Source: Galaxea fascicularis | Taxonomy: Eukaryota > Cnidaria > Anthozoa > Scleractinia > Euphylliidae | NCBI GenBank assembly: GCA_948470475.1 | Contig: OX419338.1 | Coordinates: forward strand, 23,658,407 to 23,722,406 | DNA: 64,000 nucleotides | Reading direction: 5' to 3' | Part shown: one piece after another, positions 8,456 through 17,585 of the stretch | How positions within the stretch are numbered: position 1 is the stretch's first letter | Layout of the letters: every line of letters starts with the position of its first letter | Notes under the pieces: model-generated | Database searches by the model: none | What the model saw: the letters and a program-made list of their open reading frames with translations, nothing else | Told to the model about the DNA's origin: nothing | Position numbers and translations under genes: made by a program

Positions 8456-9885
8456 TCACACGTCGTGAATATTATACTGTACGGCCCCGTTGCCGTCAAT
8501 GGACATGATGTTCTCGAATTCGCCCCACACCAACATGGTGATGTTTTTCCCAGGGTTGGCTCCAAAGTTGATTTCTACCTTCAAGTTGCCAGCTTGTTTC
8601 GGGTTCATGTTCTTCGAATCAGCATCCCCACTAGGCACGTTGTTCCATGCGAACAACGTGCAGTTGGAGTCGTGACCCCAATCGTCAGGTTTCACCATGC
8701 AATCTGTACTTTTCAGCAAAGGTCCCGTGGCTTGCAAGAAGCGGAAGTAACCGTAGTGATCTTTAAGCTCGTCATTCTGGTTGAGTTCCAAAGTCTCGTA
8801 AGGGTATTCTTCCCCACGAATGATTTGTTTGATGCTGGTGACACCGACCTTTTCGAAAGCGAATGGGTAGTAGTTCATGGTGCTGTTGAATGCTCGGGTG
8901 TCCAACAATCCCACGATCAGTTGATCCGGTATGCGTCCCATGAAGATGTTGTCTTCCATGAATTTGGTGCTGTTGCCCTCGAACGAGAAGGAACGCAACT
9001 CGCTACGCACCGTGGGATACGCCGCAATGGCATTTCCTTTGGACAGTGACTCGGTCAAGCTGTTGTAAATGGCATCGTTCAACGTCACGCGGCACAAGTA
9101 GAAGGTGGCCTTGATGTTGTTGGCGCTCAATACCACAGGTTTCTTGGCGGCGCTGGTGGCTCCGTACATGAAGAAGTCCGGGCTATTGAAGAACAATTGC
9201 AATTTGATCTCGACTTTGGGCACCAGCAGACGTCCAGTGTAGAATTGTTCCAAATGAGGTCGCAGCATCAAAGTCACGGTGGATTTCTCCTTGAACAAAC
9301 CTCCCAGTTGTTTCAAACCATTGTCGGTGCCAGTGGTGAAGTCTGCGGTAGTGGGACGGTCGTCGGCGGCCCCTGTAGATGCCAACGGGGATGGCACATT
9401 GACGTAGTTTTTCCACCCCTGGGGCACCAACAGCGTCTCTCCCTCACTACGTGTGTAATTCAACAAAGTCTCGATGTAAGCTTTGTAGGCGTACATGTCC
9501 GTCTGAGGGCTGATCAGCGTGCCGTTGAGACGCAGGTTCATCTGACGAATGATGCAGAATTGTTGATGGGATAGATGTACTTGGTGTAGGCCGCATCGGA
9601 CGCATTGGACGCATGACCAGTGGCTAGACCGTCTGCATAGATTCCTTTGTTGGTGGCAGCGGGTGTGTCCAGCGCCAACTCCAGTTTGATGTAACTGCGC
9701 GACAAATCGACAAATTCGTCCACGCCACTGATGACGAATTCCATCGGTGTGATCCCTGACCCCCATTCATCGTAGGGACTCATTCGATACGCCGAGATAT
9801 TGATGTCAGTGGTAGGCACAGTGAACAAGTTCATGCTGCTAGCTTGGGTAGACGGCGGAGTGGGAACGCTCATCTTGTTGACCAT
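8456..9885 (-). pseudogene. Hexon-like major capsid protein (double jelly-roll), one frameshift
   Basis: Two overlapping minus-strand frames, 9885-9538 and about 9560-8456, together make a protein of about 475 residues. The N-part starts MVNKMSVPTPPSTQAS and has EFVISGVDEFVDLSRSYIKLEL, the first strands of a Polinton/adintovirus hexon-like MCP. The C-part has VKIEIKLQLFF-like and MVWGEFENIMSIDGNG strands. It lies between the protease and a small Arg-rich peptide, the expected position for an MCP. A single frameshift near 9540-9560 breaks it. A TATA box lies about 65 bp upstream. The adintovirus-hexon assignment is from overall layout and memory of the family. Confidence 0.75.
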
Positions 9886-9902
9886 GTTGAACGTTTGTGT
9901 GT

Positions 9903-10076
9903 TTAACGTCTTCTGCGTCTGCGTGTTCGTCTGAACGTGCGCGGTCGTTTTATACCCATGCCAAAGTAGTATCCTAGGGGCTCCGTCACGTAGGGACCTA
10001 GGTTACCACTGCGTTGACCGCCCAATCCTTTCAGCGCGCGAGTGTAACGCGGTATCGATCGCACTACCAACGTCAT
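9903..10076 (-). CDS. 57-residue Arg-rich peptide ending in an Arg run
   Basis: A short ORF from ATG 10076 to the stop at 9903. It starts MTLVVRSIPRYTRALKG, has a Gly/Pro/Tyr-rich middle (GPYVTEPLGYYFGMG), and ends FRRTRRRRRRR-like with about ten Arg. It fits snugly between the MCP gene and the first of the tandem virion-type paralogues on the same strand. Composition and place suggest a core or capsid-cementing peptide, like the Arg-rich late peptides of adenoviruses. The MCP promoter TATA lies inside its coding sequence. Confidence 0.5.
   Translation of the reverse strand: MTLVVRSIPRYTRALKGLGGQRSGNLGPYVTEPLGYYFGMGIKRPRTFRRTRRRRRR
9948..9954 (-). promoter_or_regulatory. TATA box upstream of the major capsid gene
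   Basis: The minus strand reads TATAAAA 63-75 bp before the two candidate MCP start codons (9885 and 9873). Confidence 0.45.
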
Positions 10077-10088
10077 TCTTCTCCTCTT

Positions 10089-10421
10089 TCAAAAAGTGAA
10101 AATGTCACCTCTTTTTTGCCTTTTATGTCTCAACGCACCTCCAGCCATGGACGCACGACGTCGTCCCTTGGGTGCCGTCGGCACAGGTATAGCTACGGGG
10201 ACAGGTGTAGGCACTGCCACGGGGGGTGCTGCGACGGTCACTGTCGCTGGTCTGCTCCGTTTGCGCGATGCGCTTTGTTTCTTTGCTTGCTTTTTTACGC
10301 GTTCGAGAAAGTTCTTCAATCCGGCTTCCAAGGCCGGTTGAACCACTGATTTCAAGGCGTTTTTGAGACTCCCACCTCCCATGTCGAGAGGGCAATACCG
10401 CGTCAAACTCCCCCCCAGCAT
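10089..10421 (-). CDS. Gly/Lys/Pro-rich virion-type protein (start MLGGSLTRYCP)
   Basis: From ATG 10421 the protein (about 110 residues) has a GGGSLKNALKSVVQPALEAGLKNFLERVKK amphipathic stretch whose key feature is alternating hydrophobic and basic positions, then a basic segment, a Pro/Val-rich linker, and a basic C-terminus. A Gly-rich start with an amphipathic helix is typical of the small adenovirus-pVI/pX-like proteins of adintoviruses (analogy). It is in the same open frame as the paralogue upstream, so as read it could be made as a C-terminal fusion. I consider it a separate gene that lost the intervening stop. Confidence 0.45.
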   Translation of the reverse strand: MLGGSLTRYCPLDMGGGSLKNALKSVVQPALEAGLKNFLERVKKQAKKQSASRKRSRPATVTVAAPPVAVPTPVPVAIPVPTAPKGRRRASMAGGALRHKRQKRGDIFTF

Positions 10422-11567
10422 TTTCTCTCGTTTGTGACGTTGTTCGCAAACGTACGAGACGTTACCACGACGGAAATGCAATGTCAAAAATGTTTGACTG
10501 TGCTTGTCGCTGAACTTCACCAGTGGACCGTGGGCTTCCGCCACATTCACTTCAATGATTTCCAAAGAACGATTGCGCACGTTTCGAAAGCTTTCTCGCT
10601 CGGGTTCGTACATCGTGGTCTCTTTCCTTGGATCGTAAGGTACCCCCCGCAACAGATCGGTATCGGCAGTTCCGACAGTCGTGCTTTCTCCCACATTCGT
10701 GTAGATGTATACCGGTCGCGCTCTCTGATTGAAGACTTCTTCAAAGGCTTCGTTGAGGTTCACGAAACGCCACTTCACTTTGTTGGAGAAGATTATCGTG
10801 CGCGTCGTCACGTGTGGGTAATTCGGATGCTCGCACTCCACAAATAAGTCCCCTTGGGGTACTTGGATATTGACGTCCTCACTTCGTCCATACACAGTGG
10901 CATCCTTGCCATCCACCGCCATAGTGAATTCTCGCAATTGAGGAATCAGTTTGGGACCGAAGCTTAGCTTCGTCGTATTTCCATACTTCACGAATATAAC
11001 CCACTTCATCTTCAGGGCCAATTCATTACTGAACATCATCTCCCCGTATCCATCCCGGTTTTTGGGTTCACCGTGGCTGATGGCTGTGTCCATGTGTAAA
11101 ACGGTTTGCCCCCAAGCTCCTTCCACTCGTACTTCGGCAAGGCAAGGAATCGATCACCCTTGTCCATATTAATTCCATGAAACGCTTGTTCACTGATATT
11201 GATGATATGTTGCATGAAGTCAAGACCTGTCATTCCCTCCATGGATTCATGCATGCTCATCACATCCATCATTGTCACTCTGCCTCTCGGCCAACGGATA
11301 TTGCCGGTTGCTTCCGGTGGAGGATTGGCAATTCTTATTTTGCCTTGAAGCACCATCGCATCATCTTTCTCGTTCAAACCCATCAAGCTCCAAGGCACAT
11401 CAGCAAGTCCAAGCGTGACATCACTCAAAGCCACTTGCCACTTCTCTTCGGGAGAAAAATCCAAAATCCAATCTGCGCGGCAATCGAACGCGGAAGGACG
11501 ATCGCTTGTTGTTGGGAAACTCGGGTGTCGGATGACTGGGCAGTATTACGTGAAATGACTCGGTCAT
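10089..11567 (-). pseudogene. Tandem virion-type paralogue 1, frameshifted and fused to the next ORF
   Basis: The N-terminus at ATG 11567 (MTESFHVILPSHPTPEF) matches the start of the intact paralogue at 11600-12601. A small duplication around 11455-11475 shifts the frame, the middle reads from 11464 to about 11036, and a further shift enters the frame 11126-10089. Shared landmarks with the other copies are IPQLREF, the YGRSED block, KVKWRFVNLNEAF, and the C-terminal TLHFRRG. After TLHFRRG there is no stop, so the frame runs on into the Gly-rich ORF. The family starts with a VTLPS-type strand and is common in cnidarian Polintons. A penton- or fibre-like role is possible but unproven. Confidence 0.65.
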
Positions 11568-11598
11568 TTTGTCGTTTTTCAGACCCCACTGTCTCTTC

Positions 11599-11606
11599 CT
11601 TATATC
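11599..11606 (-). promoter_or_regulatory. TATA-like box for paralogue 1
   Basis: The minus strand reads GATATAAG about 32 bp upstream of the ATG at 11567, overlapping the 3' end of paralogue 2. Confidence 0.4.
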
Positions 11607-12601
11607 GTTTTTCCACGACGGAAATGTAATGTCACCGTGGTCTGACCGTGCGTTTCGCTGAAATCCACCAGAGGACCGTGGGTCTCGGCCAGGTTGATTT
11701 CACACACTTCCAACGAGCGGTTTCGCACTTCTCTCAATAAGTCCGTCTTGGAATTGCCGACGATGACGCTTTCGCCGATGTTCGAGTAGACGTATAACGT
11801 ACGCGGAGATTGTTTGAACGTTTTCGCGAAAGCTTCGTTAAAATTCACGAAACGCCACTTCACTTTGTCAGAGAAAAGCACCATGTCATCCGAGAAATCG
11901 TAAGTCATCAAGAAATCTCTGCTCGGCACGAATGCATCTTCGCTGCGCCCATACGTTATCGTCTTCGCTCCATTCACTACGGTTTCATATTCGCGCAACT
12001 GAGGAATGGCATTGGTTCCCGGGTACGCATAAGTCACACCATGGACCGTGTCCAATTTGACCCAATCCATTTTGAGGGCAAGCTCCTTGTTCACTTCGAA
12101 TCTTCCGACACCCGTACCTCTTTCCACAATTCCGTGACCCACACCCGAATTCACATGCAACTCTTCTTGACCTCCTTCCTGCTTCCACTCGAACCTAGGC
12201 AGCGTAATCATTCGATTGTTGCTGTACATAGCCGTTGAATGAATGTCAGAATCCACTTTGTCCATCAAATGTTTGATGAAATGCACACCTTGCAGACCTT
12301 CCACATCCTTGTCAATGTACTGAATATCCTTCAACTTCACTTTAGCATATCTCCAGCCATAGCTATCGCCGCTGAAATGAATCCTTGCCTCGCACGTAAT
12401 GAGATCTTTTTTCGGATCCAAACCCAACTTATTCCAATTCAGCTGTGCTCGAGACAGGGTGATACCACTCAGTGCCACTTCCCATTTGTCCTCAGGAGGA
12501 AAATCAAGCACGTGCGGCAAACGCACTTTGAAAGACGATCGCGTGTTTCTCGGAAACTCTTTCGACGGATGACTGGGAAGCGTCACGTAGAAATCACTCA
12601 T
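11600..12601 (-). CDS. Tandem virion-type paralogue 2 (intact, 333 residues)
   Basis: Intact ORF from ATG 12601 (MSDFYVTLPSHPSKEFPRN) to 11600. N-terminal block: RSSFKVRLPHVLDFPPEDKWEVALSG, where a beta-strand pair is followed by a Trp-Glu-Val-Ala-Leu motif shared by all three copies. Middle: IPQLREYETVVNG and YGRSEDAF. C-terminal block: DKVKWRFVNFNEAF, LYVYSNIGESVIVG and VTLHFRRGKTI. No signal peptide or membrane segment. It is the best-preserved copy and can serve as the reference for the other two. It is probably a capsid-associated (penton/minor capsid or spike) protein, judged by its place next to the MCP block. A TATA-like box lies about 42 bp upstream. Confidence 0.65.
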   Translation of the reverse strand: MSDFYVTLPSHPSKEFPRNTRSSFKVRLPHVLDFPPEDKWEVALSGITLSRAQLNWNKLGLDPKKDLITCEARIHFSGDSYGWRYAKVKLKDIQYIDKDVEGLQGVHFIKHLMDKVDSDIHSTAMYSNNRMITLPRFEWKQEGGQEELHVNSGVGHGIVERGTGVGRFEVNKELALKMDWVKLDTVHGVTYAYPGTNAIPQLREYETVVNGAKTITYGRSEDAFVPSRDFLMTYDFSDDMVLFSDKVKWRFVNFNEAFAKTFKQSPRTLYVYSNIGESVIVGNSKTDLLREVRNRSLEVCEINLAETHGPLVDFSETHGQTTVTLHFRRGKTI

Positions 12602-12642
12602 TGTTGTTGTTGTCGTTCTGACGATCTTCTTCGACGTGCAGC

Positions 12643-12652
12643 CTTATTATAC
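12643..12652 (-). promoter_or_regulatory. TATA-like box for paralogue 2
   Basis: The minus strand reads GTATAATAAG about 42 bp upstream of the ATG at 12601, just below the stop of paralogue 3. Confidence 0.4.
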
Positions 12653-13684
12653 TCACTTCCTGATCTTACGGAAATGCAACGTCACGAACGTTTGAGCGCG
12701 ACCGTCGTCGGGAAAGTTGACCAATTCACCGCTCGTTTCAGCCACATTGATCTCCATCACTTCAATGGTTCGACTTCGCATTCGGTGATAATGTTTGTGC
12801 AGGTTCGTAGTACACGGTGCCGCGTCCCACACGCTTGTAGGTCACTTCGCGCAGAAGGTCCGTCTTTTGATTTCCTACGATGGTGCTACCCCCTACGTTG
12901 GAGTACACGTGGAGCGTCCGCGTAGGTTCCCCCATGACATTCCGAAAAGCTTCCTCCAGATTCACCAAACGCCAGTTGTAGAACGAACTGAATTTGAATA
13001 TCTTGTTAAGGGCTCTGCCATCAACCCGCACAATCTCTTCCGAGAACAATTTGTCACCACTGAAACTGTCCTGCAAGCGTTCCTAATACTCGTCCCCCGA
13101 GCCGTCCTTCTTGACAGGTAATTCCGGTACGACATTAGGCCCCAACACCGTATCCCCTTGGTCGTCCTTAGCGAACCACTTCATTTTCATGGCAAGCTTT
13201 TCGTCCACTCCGAAAAACACGTCCGGGTGAGTCAATATGAGCAATTCGGGGCGAGCGCGACTCGAGTCCCATTAAATTTAGTTCGTTTCTTGATTTGCAT
13301 TCCGACTTTCAGACTATCCACGTTTTCCGAGCAAGTCAGCAAGTCCAACAAGGCTCTCATGAACTCCATTCCATTCTCCATACGTCGAACCACATTCATA
13401 TCATTCATCTCCTTCATGCCCACGTACGCCAGCACAGAAGAACTGGCACCCGTTCTCTTCATGATCGTTTTCAGTTTGGACACCACCAATCGCGTGTCGG
13501 GATCCTGCACCAAGGGCGACAAATCCGCACTCGTGTCGGCCAACGACAAGGCACTCAAAGCCACTTCCCATTCGTCGTCCGGAAACTCCAAACGATGGGC
13601 CAATCGCACTTTGAAGGAAGCTCTCGTGTTGGTACTGAACTCGGGACTCACATAACTCGGCACGGCCACGTAAAAGTCAGCCAT
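12653..13684 (-). pseudogene. Tandem virion-type paralogue 3, broken
   Basis: Starts at ATG 13684 (MADFYVAVPSYVSPEFSTN), sharing the RASFKVRLAHRLEFPDDEWEVALS block with paralogue 2. The frame is lost near 13232, resumes in 13076-12762 (NWRLVNLEEAFRNVMG, TLHVYSNVGGSTIVGN), and a final frame carries the TFVTLHFRK end with a stop at 12653. At least three frameshifts. It is a paralogue, not a recent duplicate, since most residues differ from copies 1 and 2. Confidence 0.6.
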
Positions 13685-13711
13685 GACGTCTATTCATCGA
13701 ATGATTGATTC

Positions 13712-14239
13712 CTATCTGGACACTGAGTTTATATGTAGGTAGCCACTTTTCGCTTTGCTCCGGGGGCACGCGAGACCAAACTTGCCAGCCACGACACCTT
13801 GGGGTAGAATTGTTGCGAATGCGATAGATTGGGGAAGGCTTGCATCAGTTACATCAAGGTTTTTTTGCAGCGTAGTGCTTTTGCTCTTTTTCACCATTGC
13901 CTGCAATCGCTTGCTTTGCGCTAGCACCTTCTTGGCACGACGTTTCTTCACGCGCGCCGTCTTCTTCCCACGACTGGGTGTTGCCGGACGTCGGGGTGTC
14001 GCATCCAATAGCGATGCTGTTAATTGTCTCGCGGAACGTGCCCTGGCCGTTTGCGCCGATCTGGGCGACAATCGACGAGGTTTCCGACTCTTCCTCTTTT
14101 TGGATCCGTGCCGCGCTTCCAATCCGGTTATCATCCTCTGCCATCGCACTTGACTCGTCAACTCTCCGGGCGCTGGGAAGGAAAAACTCACTCTCCGTGC
14201 GGGTGGTGCTCCCGCCTGCAAGGCCACGCGTCTGGACAT
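13712..14239 (-). CDS. Histone-tail-like basic protein
   Basis: An intact 175-residue ORF from ATG 14239 (MSRRVALQAGAPPARRVSF). The centre is Lys/Arg/Ser/Pro-rich (SKKRKSRKPRRLSPRSAQTAR, TPSRGKKTARVKKRRAKK), like histone H1 tails or adenovirus pV/pVII precursors. The C-terminus is less basic (SIAFATILPQGVVAGKFG). It starts immediately at the end of the integrase gene (stop at 14241), so the two are tightly coupled. Probable DNA-condensing core protein, by composition. Confidence 0.55.
   Translation of the reverse strand: MSRRVALQAGAPPARRVSFSFPAPGELTSQVRWQRMITGLEARHGSKKRKSRKPRRLSPRSAQTARARSARQLTASLLDATPRRPATPSRGKKTARVKKRRAKKVLAQSKRLQAMVKKSKSTTLQKNLDVTDASLPQSIAFATILPQGVVAGKFGLACPRSKAKSGYLHINSVSR
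13727..13734 (-). promoter_or_regulatory. TATA-like box for paralogue 3
   Basis: The minus strand reads ATATAAAC about 43 bp upstream of the ATG at 13684. Confidence 0.4.
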
Positions 14240-14240
14240 C

Positions 14241-15297
14241 TCACACTCGTTCCAATTGACTCCTCTCTATCCAACTGTCGTATTTGCTGGGCCAACCCAT
14301 CCAACGGACTTTTATACGTGTCCCCCGACGCGCTAGGATCTTCTCCACTCGAAACAAAGCGTCGTCTGGCACTGTCACCTTTTGCAAGTCCTCTTCGTAA
14401 AATGAACCCTCCACAACCGTTCCGTCCCATTCTTGCACGCGATACGTGGGTACCACACCCGGCACCACCCGTCGCACCACAAACACCTCTTCCGTCCACC
14501 CTGGCACGTACCCTTTCCTGAACAGTGCGTGTTTCTTATTCAAACGAACGCGGTCCCCTTTTGCCAACCGAGGTTTCCTCTTGAGGGGTTTCTATCGCAA
14601 CCCGTACAGGCGCTGCCACACGAATTCCTCGTTCTCCGGCGTCACATCTTTCGGAGCCAAACCAATGGTACGGTGCTTCGAGGCATTATACCCTCGCATC
14701 AACTCTTGCAACACGTCCAGGTAGCGGTACGATCCCCACGCCGTAAAATAGCGATGCAGACGACCCTTGAACGTTCGGTTGAAGCGCTCCACCACCGAAG
14801 CCTTAGCATCTCCCGACGTCGAAAAGTGATGAATGTTCCGACGCTTCAACAACGCCTCAAAAGCCCGATTGTAAAATTCTTTACTGGCGTCCGTCTACAA
14901 TTTGACGGGTCGACGCCCCCGGCTCGCGCCAAGATACGCTCGAACGCTCGCGTCACAGCCACTCCCGTCTTGTCTTTCACAGGCTCCACCCAAGCGTACT
15001 TGGACAATACGTCAATCACAGCCAACAGATAGCGCGTCCCTCGATTCCACTTAGCGATCTTCTGCACCCCCATCAAATCGGCCACCCACTGTTCATCCAC
15101 GCCAAAGACCAATACGGGTAGCGTGCCAAATCGTTTGCGCGCCGGTCGGTGCAACGTGTAACTGAGCACCCCTTCGAGCTCACGGCGGGCTCGGGCGAGG
15201 GAAATTTTGTGCGCCCGAGCGAACCGCTCCACGCCTCTCAAACCCCCTTCGGCCGAAGGATCCTGGTAAACCGCGCTCAATGATTTCGCGTCGGCCA
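14241..15297 (-). pseudogene. Polinton retroviral-type (rve) integrase with C-terminal chromodomain, broken
   Basis: Starts at ATG 15297 (MADAKSLSAVYQDPSAEGG). First block to about 14900 has the first catalytic Asp in DEQWVADLMGVQKIAKWNRG and the VIDVLSKYAWVEPVKDK core. A frameshift near 14900 follows, and the next frame has TDASKEFYNRAFE with an in-frame TAG just before it where Trp is usual, then SVVERFNRTFKGRL with the catalytic Glu. A third block (14567-14241) is GDRVRLNKKHALFRKGYVPGWTEEVFVV and ends with a chromodomain (RIKVRWMGWPSKYDSWI). All three DDE residues exist but not in one frame. Polinton integrases insert the element with short target duplications. Confidence 0.85.
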
Positions 15298-15352
15298 TGG
15301 CGCAGAAAATTGACAACTAAGACTCATACAACTTGAACAGTTTCTTTTAATT

Positions 15353-16050
15353 TCATCTTTTTTCCTCCGAATCGTCCTCGGACGAAGAAAAGTCGTTCCA
15401 ACAATCGTCCTCGTCCTTCTCGTCGTCATCGCTCACTTCCTTCGGAATCACCATGAAAGGTTCGTAACGTTTGCAAGATCCGCAACCCTGAGGAATCCAA
15501 CCCACTTTCTGATCGTACGTTCCGAAATTCCAAGCATCTCGTCGATCGTCCACACAATCCGCACAAAGTACCTGCTCCATCAAACAGTCCGTGCGCCGCT
15601 CCCACATCTTACGATGCACACGCTCTCTTCGCAAATCGCACTTCAATTCCTCGCACTCTGCCTTCAGATGACCTAACCGATCGAACAACACCTTCAACAC
15701 ATCCGAATGGAACTCCCCTACCGTCATCTCTACACACTCGTGCCCTGTCGATCCGGGCAATGCCGGTTCCTCGGTTCCTTCACTTTCTGAAAGTTGGGTG
15801 GAAACGTCGGGTAACGGTATTTGGTGGGTTGCTCCCTCACTGGCCCCGCATCCGAGCATTCTAAGGCGTCGGCTAAATCCTGCAACCAATGACCGAAACA
15901 CTGTTTAAACGTATACCCCTCCTTCAATCCCCTTCTCACGCGCTCTTCCAAGAATTGATCGTCCGTCGAAAAATCCGATCGTTTCAAGTCCCGGTAGTAC
16001 CGTTTGTAATCCGGATCCAAAATAGGCAAAAACGGAACTTCGGAATTCAT
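15353..16050 (-). pseudogene. Unknown protein with acidic C-terminus and Cys pairs, one frameshift
   Basis: A TATA box and ATG at 16050 (MNSEVPFLPILDPDYKRYYRD) open a frame that runs through FLEERVRRGLKEGYTFKQCFGHWLQDLADALE. It then shifts near 15850-15860 into the frame that ends at 15353. The second part has a helical segment (LKAECEELKCDLRRERVHRKMW), Cys pairs (CADC and CGSC spaced by about 29 residues, a possible zinc site), and ends EDDSEEKR after a long acidic run. No family is recognised. It is the first gene of the minus-strand block, just left of the strand switch. Confidence 0.5.
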
Positions 16051-16080
16051 ACTGACGCAATTCTCCTCGTGCGTCGTGCC

Positions 16081-16087
16081 TTTTATA
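16081..16087 (-). promoter_or_regulatory. TATA box at the strand-switch region
   Basis: The minus strand reads TATAAAA 30 bp upstream of the ATG at 16050. The region 16088-16228 between it and the plus-strand gene probably contains divergent promoters. Confidence 0.55.
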
Positions 16088-16274
16088 CCCCCGCACCTTG
16101 ACGTCATATCACACCATGCGCACGCCACGCTCACGCTATCGAATACATCCACCAATCACAGTGCAAGGCACACGCCACCACCTTCAAAAAAGGTCGCGCA
16201 CTCTGCTCACGACCTCATTTCAGTCAAGATGTCTCCGTGCCTCCCAACACGGACACCGTCTCCTTCGAAAATGC

Positions 16275-16975
16275 CATGGAACGTGAAAAAGCTCGTCAGC
16301 AACGCCAAACCCAAGGAAGACAACGCCTGGAATTGAGCGACAGCCTGTCCGTCAAACACACAACCAATCGCGATCAATTGGTTCAGACTGATGACTCCTA
16401 CCTGGTCCCTCAAGGGACTCGAAAACGGACTCGCCCCGTTAAAACCCCCGTCAGTCACTCCAAACGCAAAAAGCCCACACCACCACCGCCGCCGCCGCCG
16501 CCTCCCCCCAAGACGCCCGACTCGAGTGAAAATCAATTCACCCTGGACGATGTGTGGAGCAACGAAAGCCAAAAAGCCTCGAGGAACTGTTGACGCAACT
16601 CCCTACATACGAAGAAGTAGAAGAAGACCTTCCATCCACACTCATCTGCCCTTTTCACCACGTCAGTCTGGAATATCAAGTCTCCAAAAAAGGTTGGCCT
16701 TACGTTAAGTGCAGTACTCAACCATGCATCTTCTCCACCTCCCAACAAGAACTCGTGCCTTACCTGGACGCCATTCGCAAAAAAATTGCATCCAGGTCTC
16801 ATCTTCAAAGGAGGTGACATTGGACAGTTCCCTAACCACTCATGTTAGTGCAACGAAACCATGGCCCTATGCACTAGTCAATCGGAAAAAAAACCCGGAC
16901 GTTTGTTCCTGACTTTCCAACCGAAAACAAAAGAGGGCATGCAAACCCATCAAGACGGACTTTTAACCGGTTGAA
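16275..16975 (+). pseudogene. Zinc-finger protein with Pro run and GRF-like C-terminus, frameshifted
   Basis: The frame from ATG 16275 (MEREKARQQRQTQGRQ) is basic and polar, with a run of ten Pro near 16480-16508. It shifts near 16560 into a frame with LTQLPTYEEVEEDLP and a CPFHHVSLEYQVSKKGWPYVKCS...C block (16648-16730), which has C-x2-H...C-x4-C spacing. Past another break at about 16817, 16838-16930 reads CNETMALCTSQSEKKPGRLFLTF, resembling the NPGR centre of GRF zinc fingers, which bind single-stranded nucleic acid in other proteins. An upstream ATG at 16229 is in a different frame and may be the original start. Role unknown; this protein type recurs in cnidarian Polintons by memory. Confidence 0.5.
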
Positions 16976-17062
16976 CCACAATTTGTAACCATGATGTATT
17001 TTTCCGTCTCATTGTCAATAAAAGTCATTCTCTTTCAAAAACCTCATTCATTTCTTGTCACC

Positions 17063-17585
17063 ATGCTCATCGTCACGGGTGGTGCTCGAGGCACTGACGA
17101 GCTAGCAGCCCTGTTAGCCTCTCAATACCATATCCCCACTCGAATCGTTGTAGGTCCAACCGTTCGCCAAGGTGTCGTACCCATCACAGACAAGGACATG
17201 GAAGAAGCCCTACCTCACGTTACAGAAGCCGCCCAAACGCTCAACAAAATCATCAAAAACCCCAGCACCCTCGAATTGCTAATGCGCAATTACCACATTG
17301 TCCGAGATGCCGACCGCGTCTACGTTTTCGGGAAACGTTGCGGGAATTAGGTCGACGGAGGCACTGGTTGGAGCGTGGTACTGGCTCAACAATTGAACAA
17401 ACATGTTTTTCTCTATGACGTCATCTCTTGTCAATGGTATAAATGGAATCGCGACGACGAACCTCAACCACTTTCACCCAACACTCAACTCACTCTTTCA
17501 TCCCTGAACCACTGCCATCGTCGGCACGCGTGCCTTGCATCTCCACCCGCACGCCGAAGCCGAACTGCGTCGACTCTTCGCCTAA
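17063..17585 (+). pseudogene. SLOG/DprA-like Rossmann-fold protein, frameshifted
   Basis: From ATG 17063 (MLIVTGGARGTDELAALLAS) the N-terminus has the GG-x-RG-x-DELA signature of SLOG/DprA/YspA-type Rossmann proteins, which bind nucleotides or single-stranded DNA. The frame closes at 17350 after DRVYVFGKRCGN. The next frame continues GGTGWSVVLAQQLNKHVFLYD, the second glycine loop and closing strands, and the last frame holds AIVGTRAL...AELRRLFA before the stop at 17585. About 174 residues in total with two frameshifts. The stop overlaps the next gene's ATG (TAATG), suggesting coupled expression. Exact ligand unknown. Confidence 0.65.
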
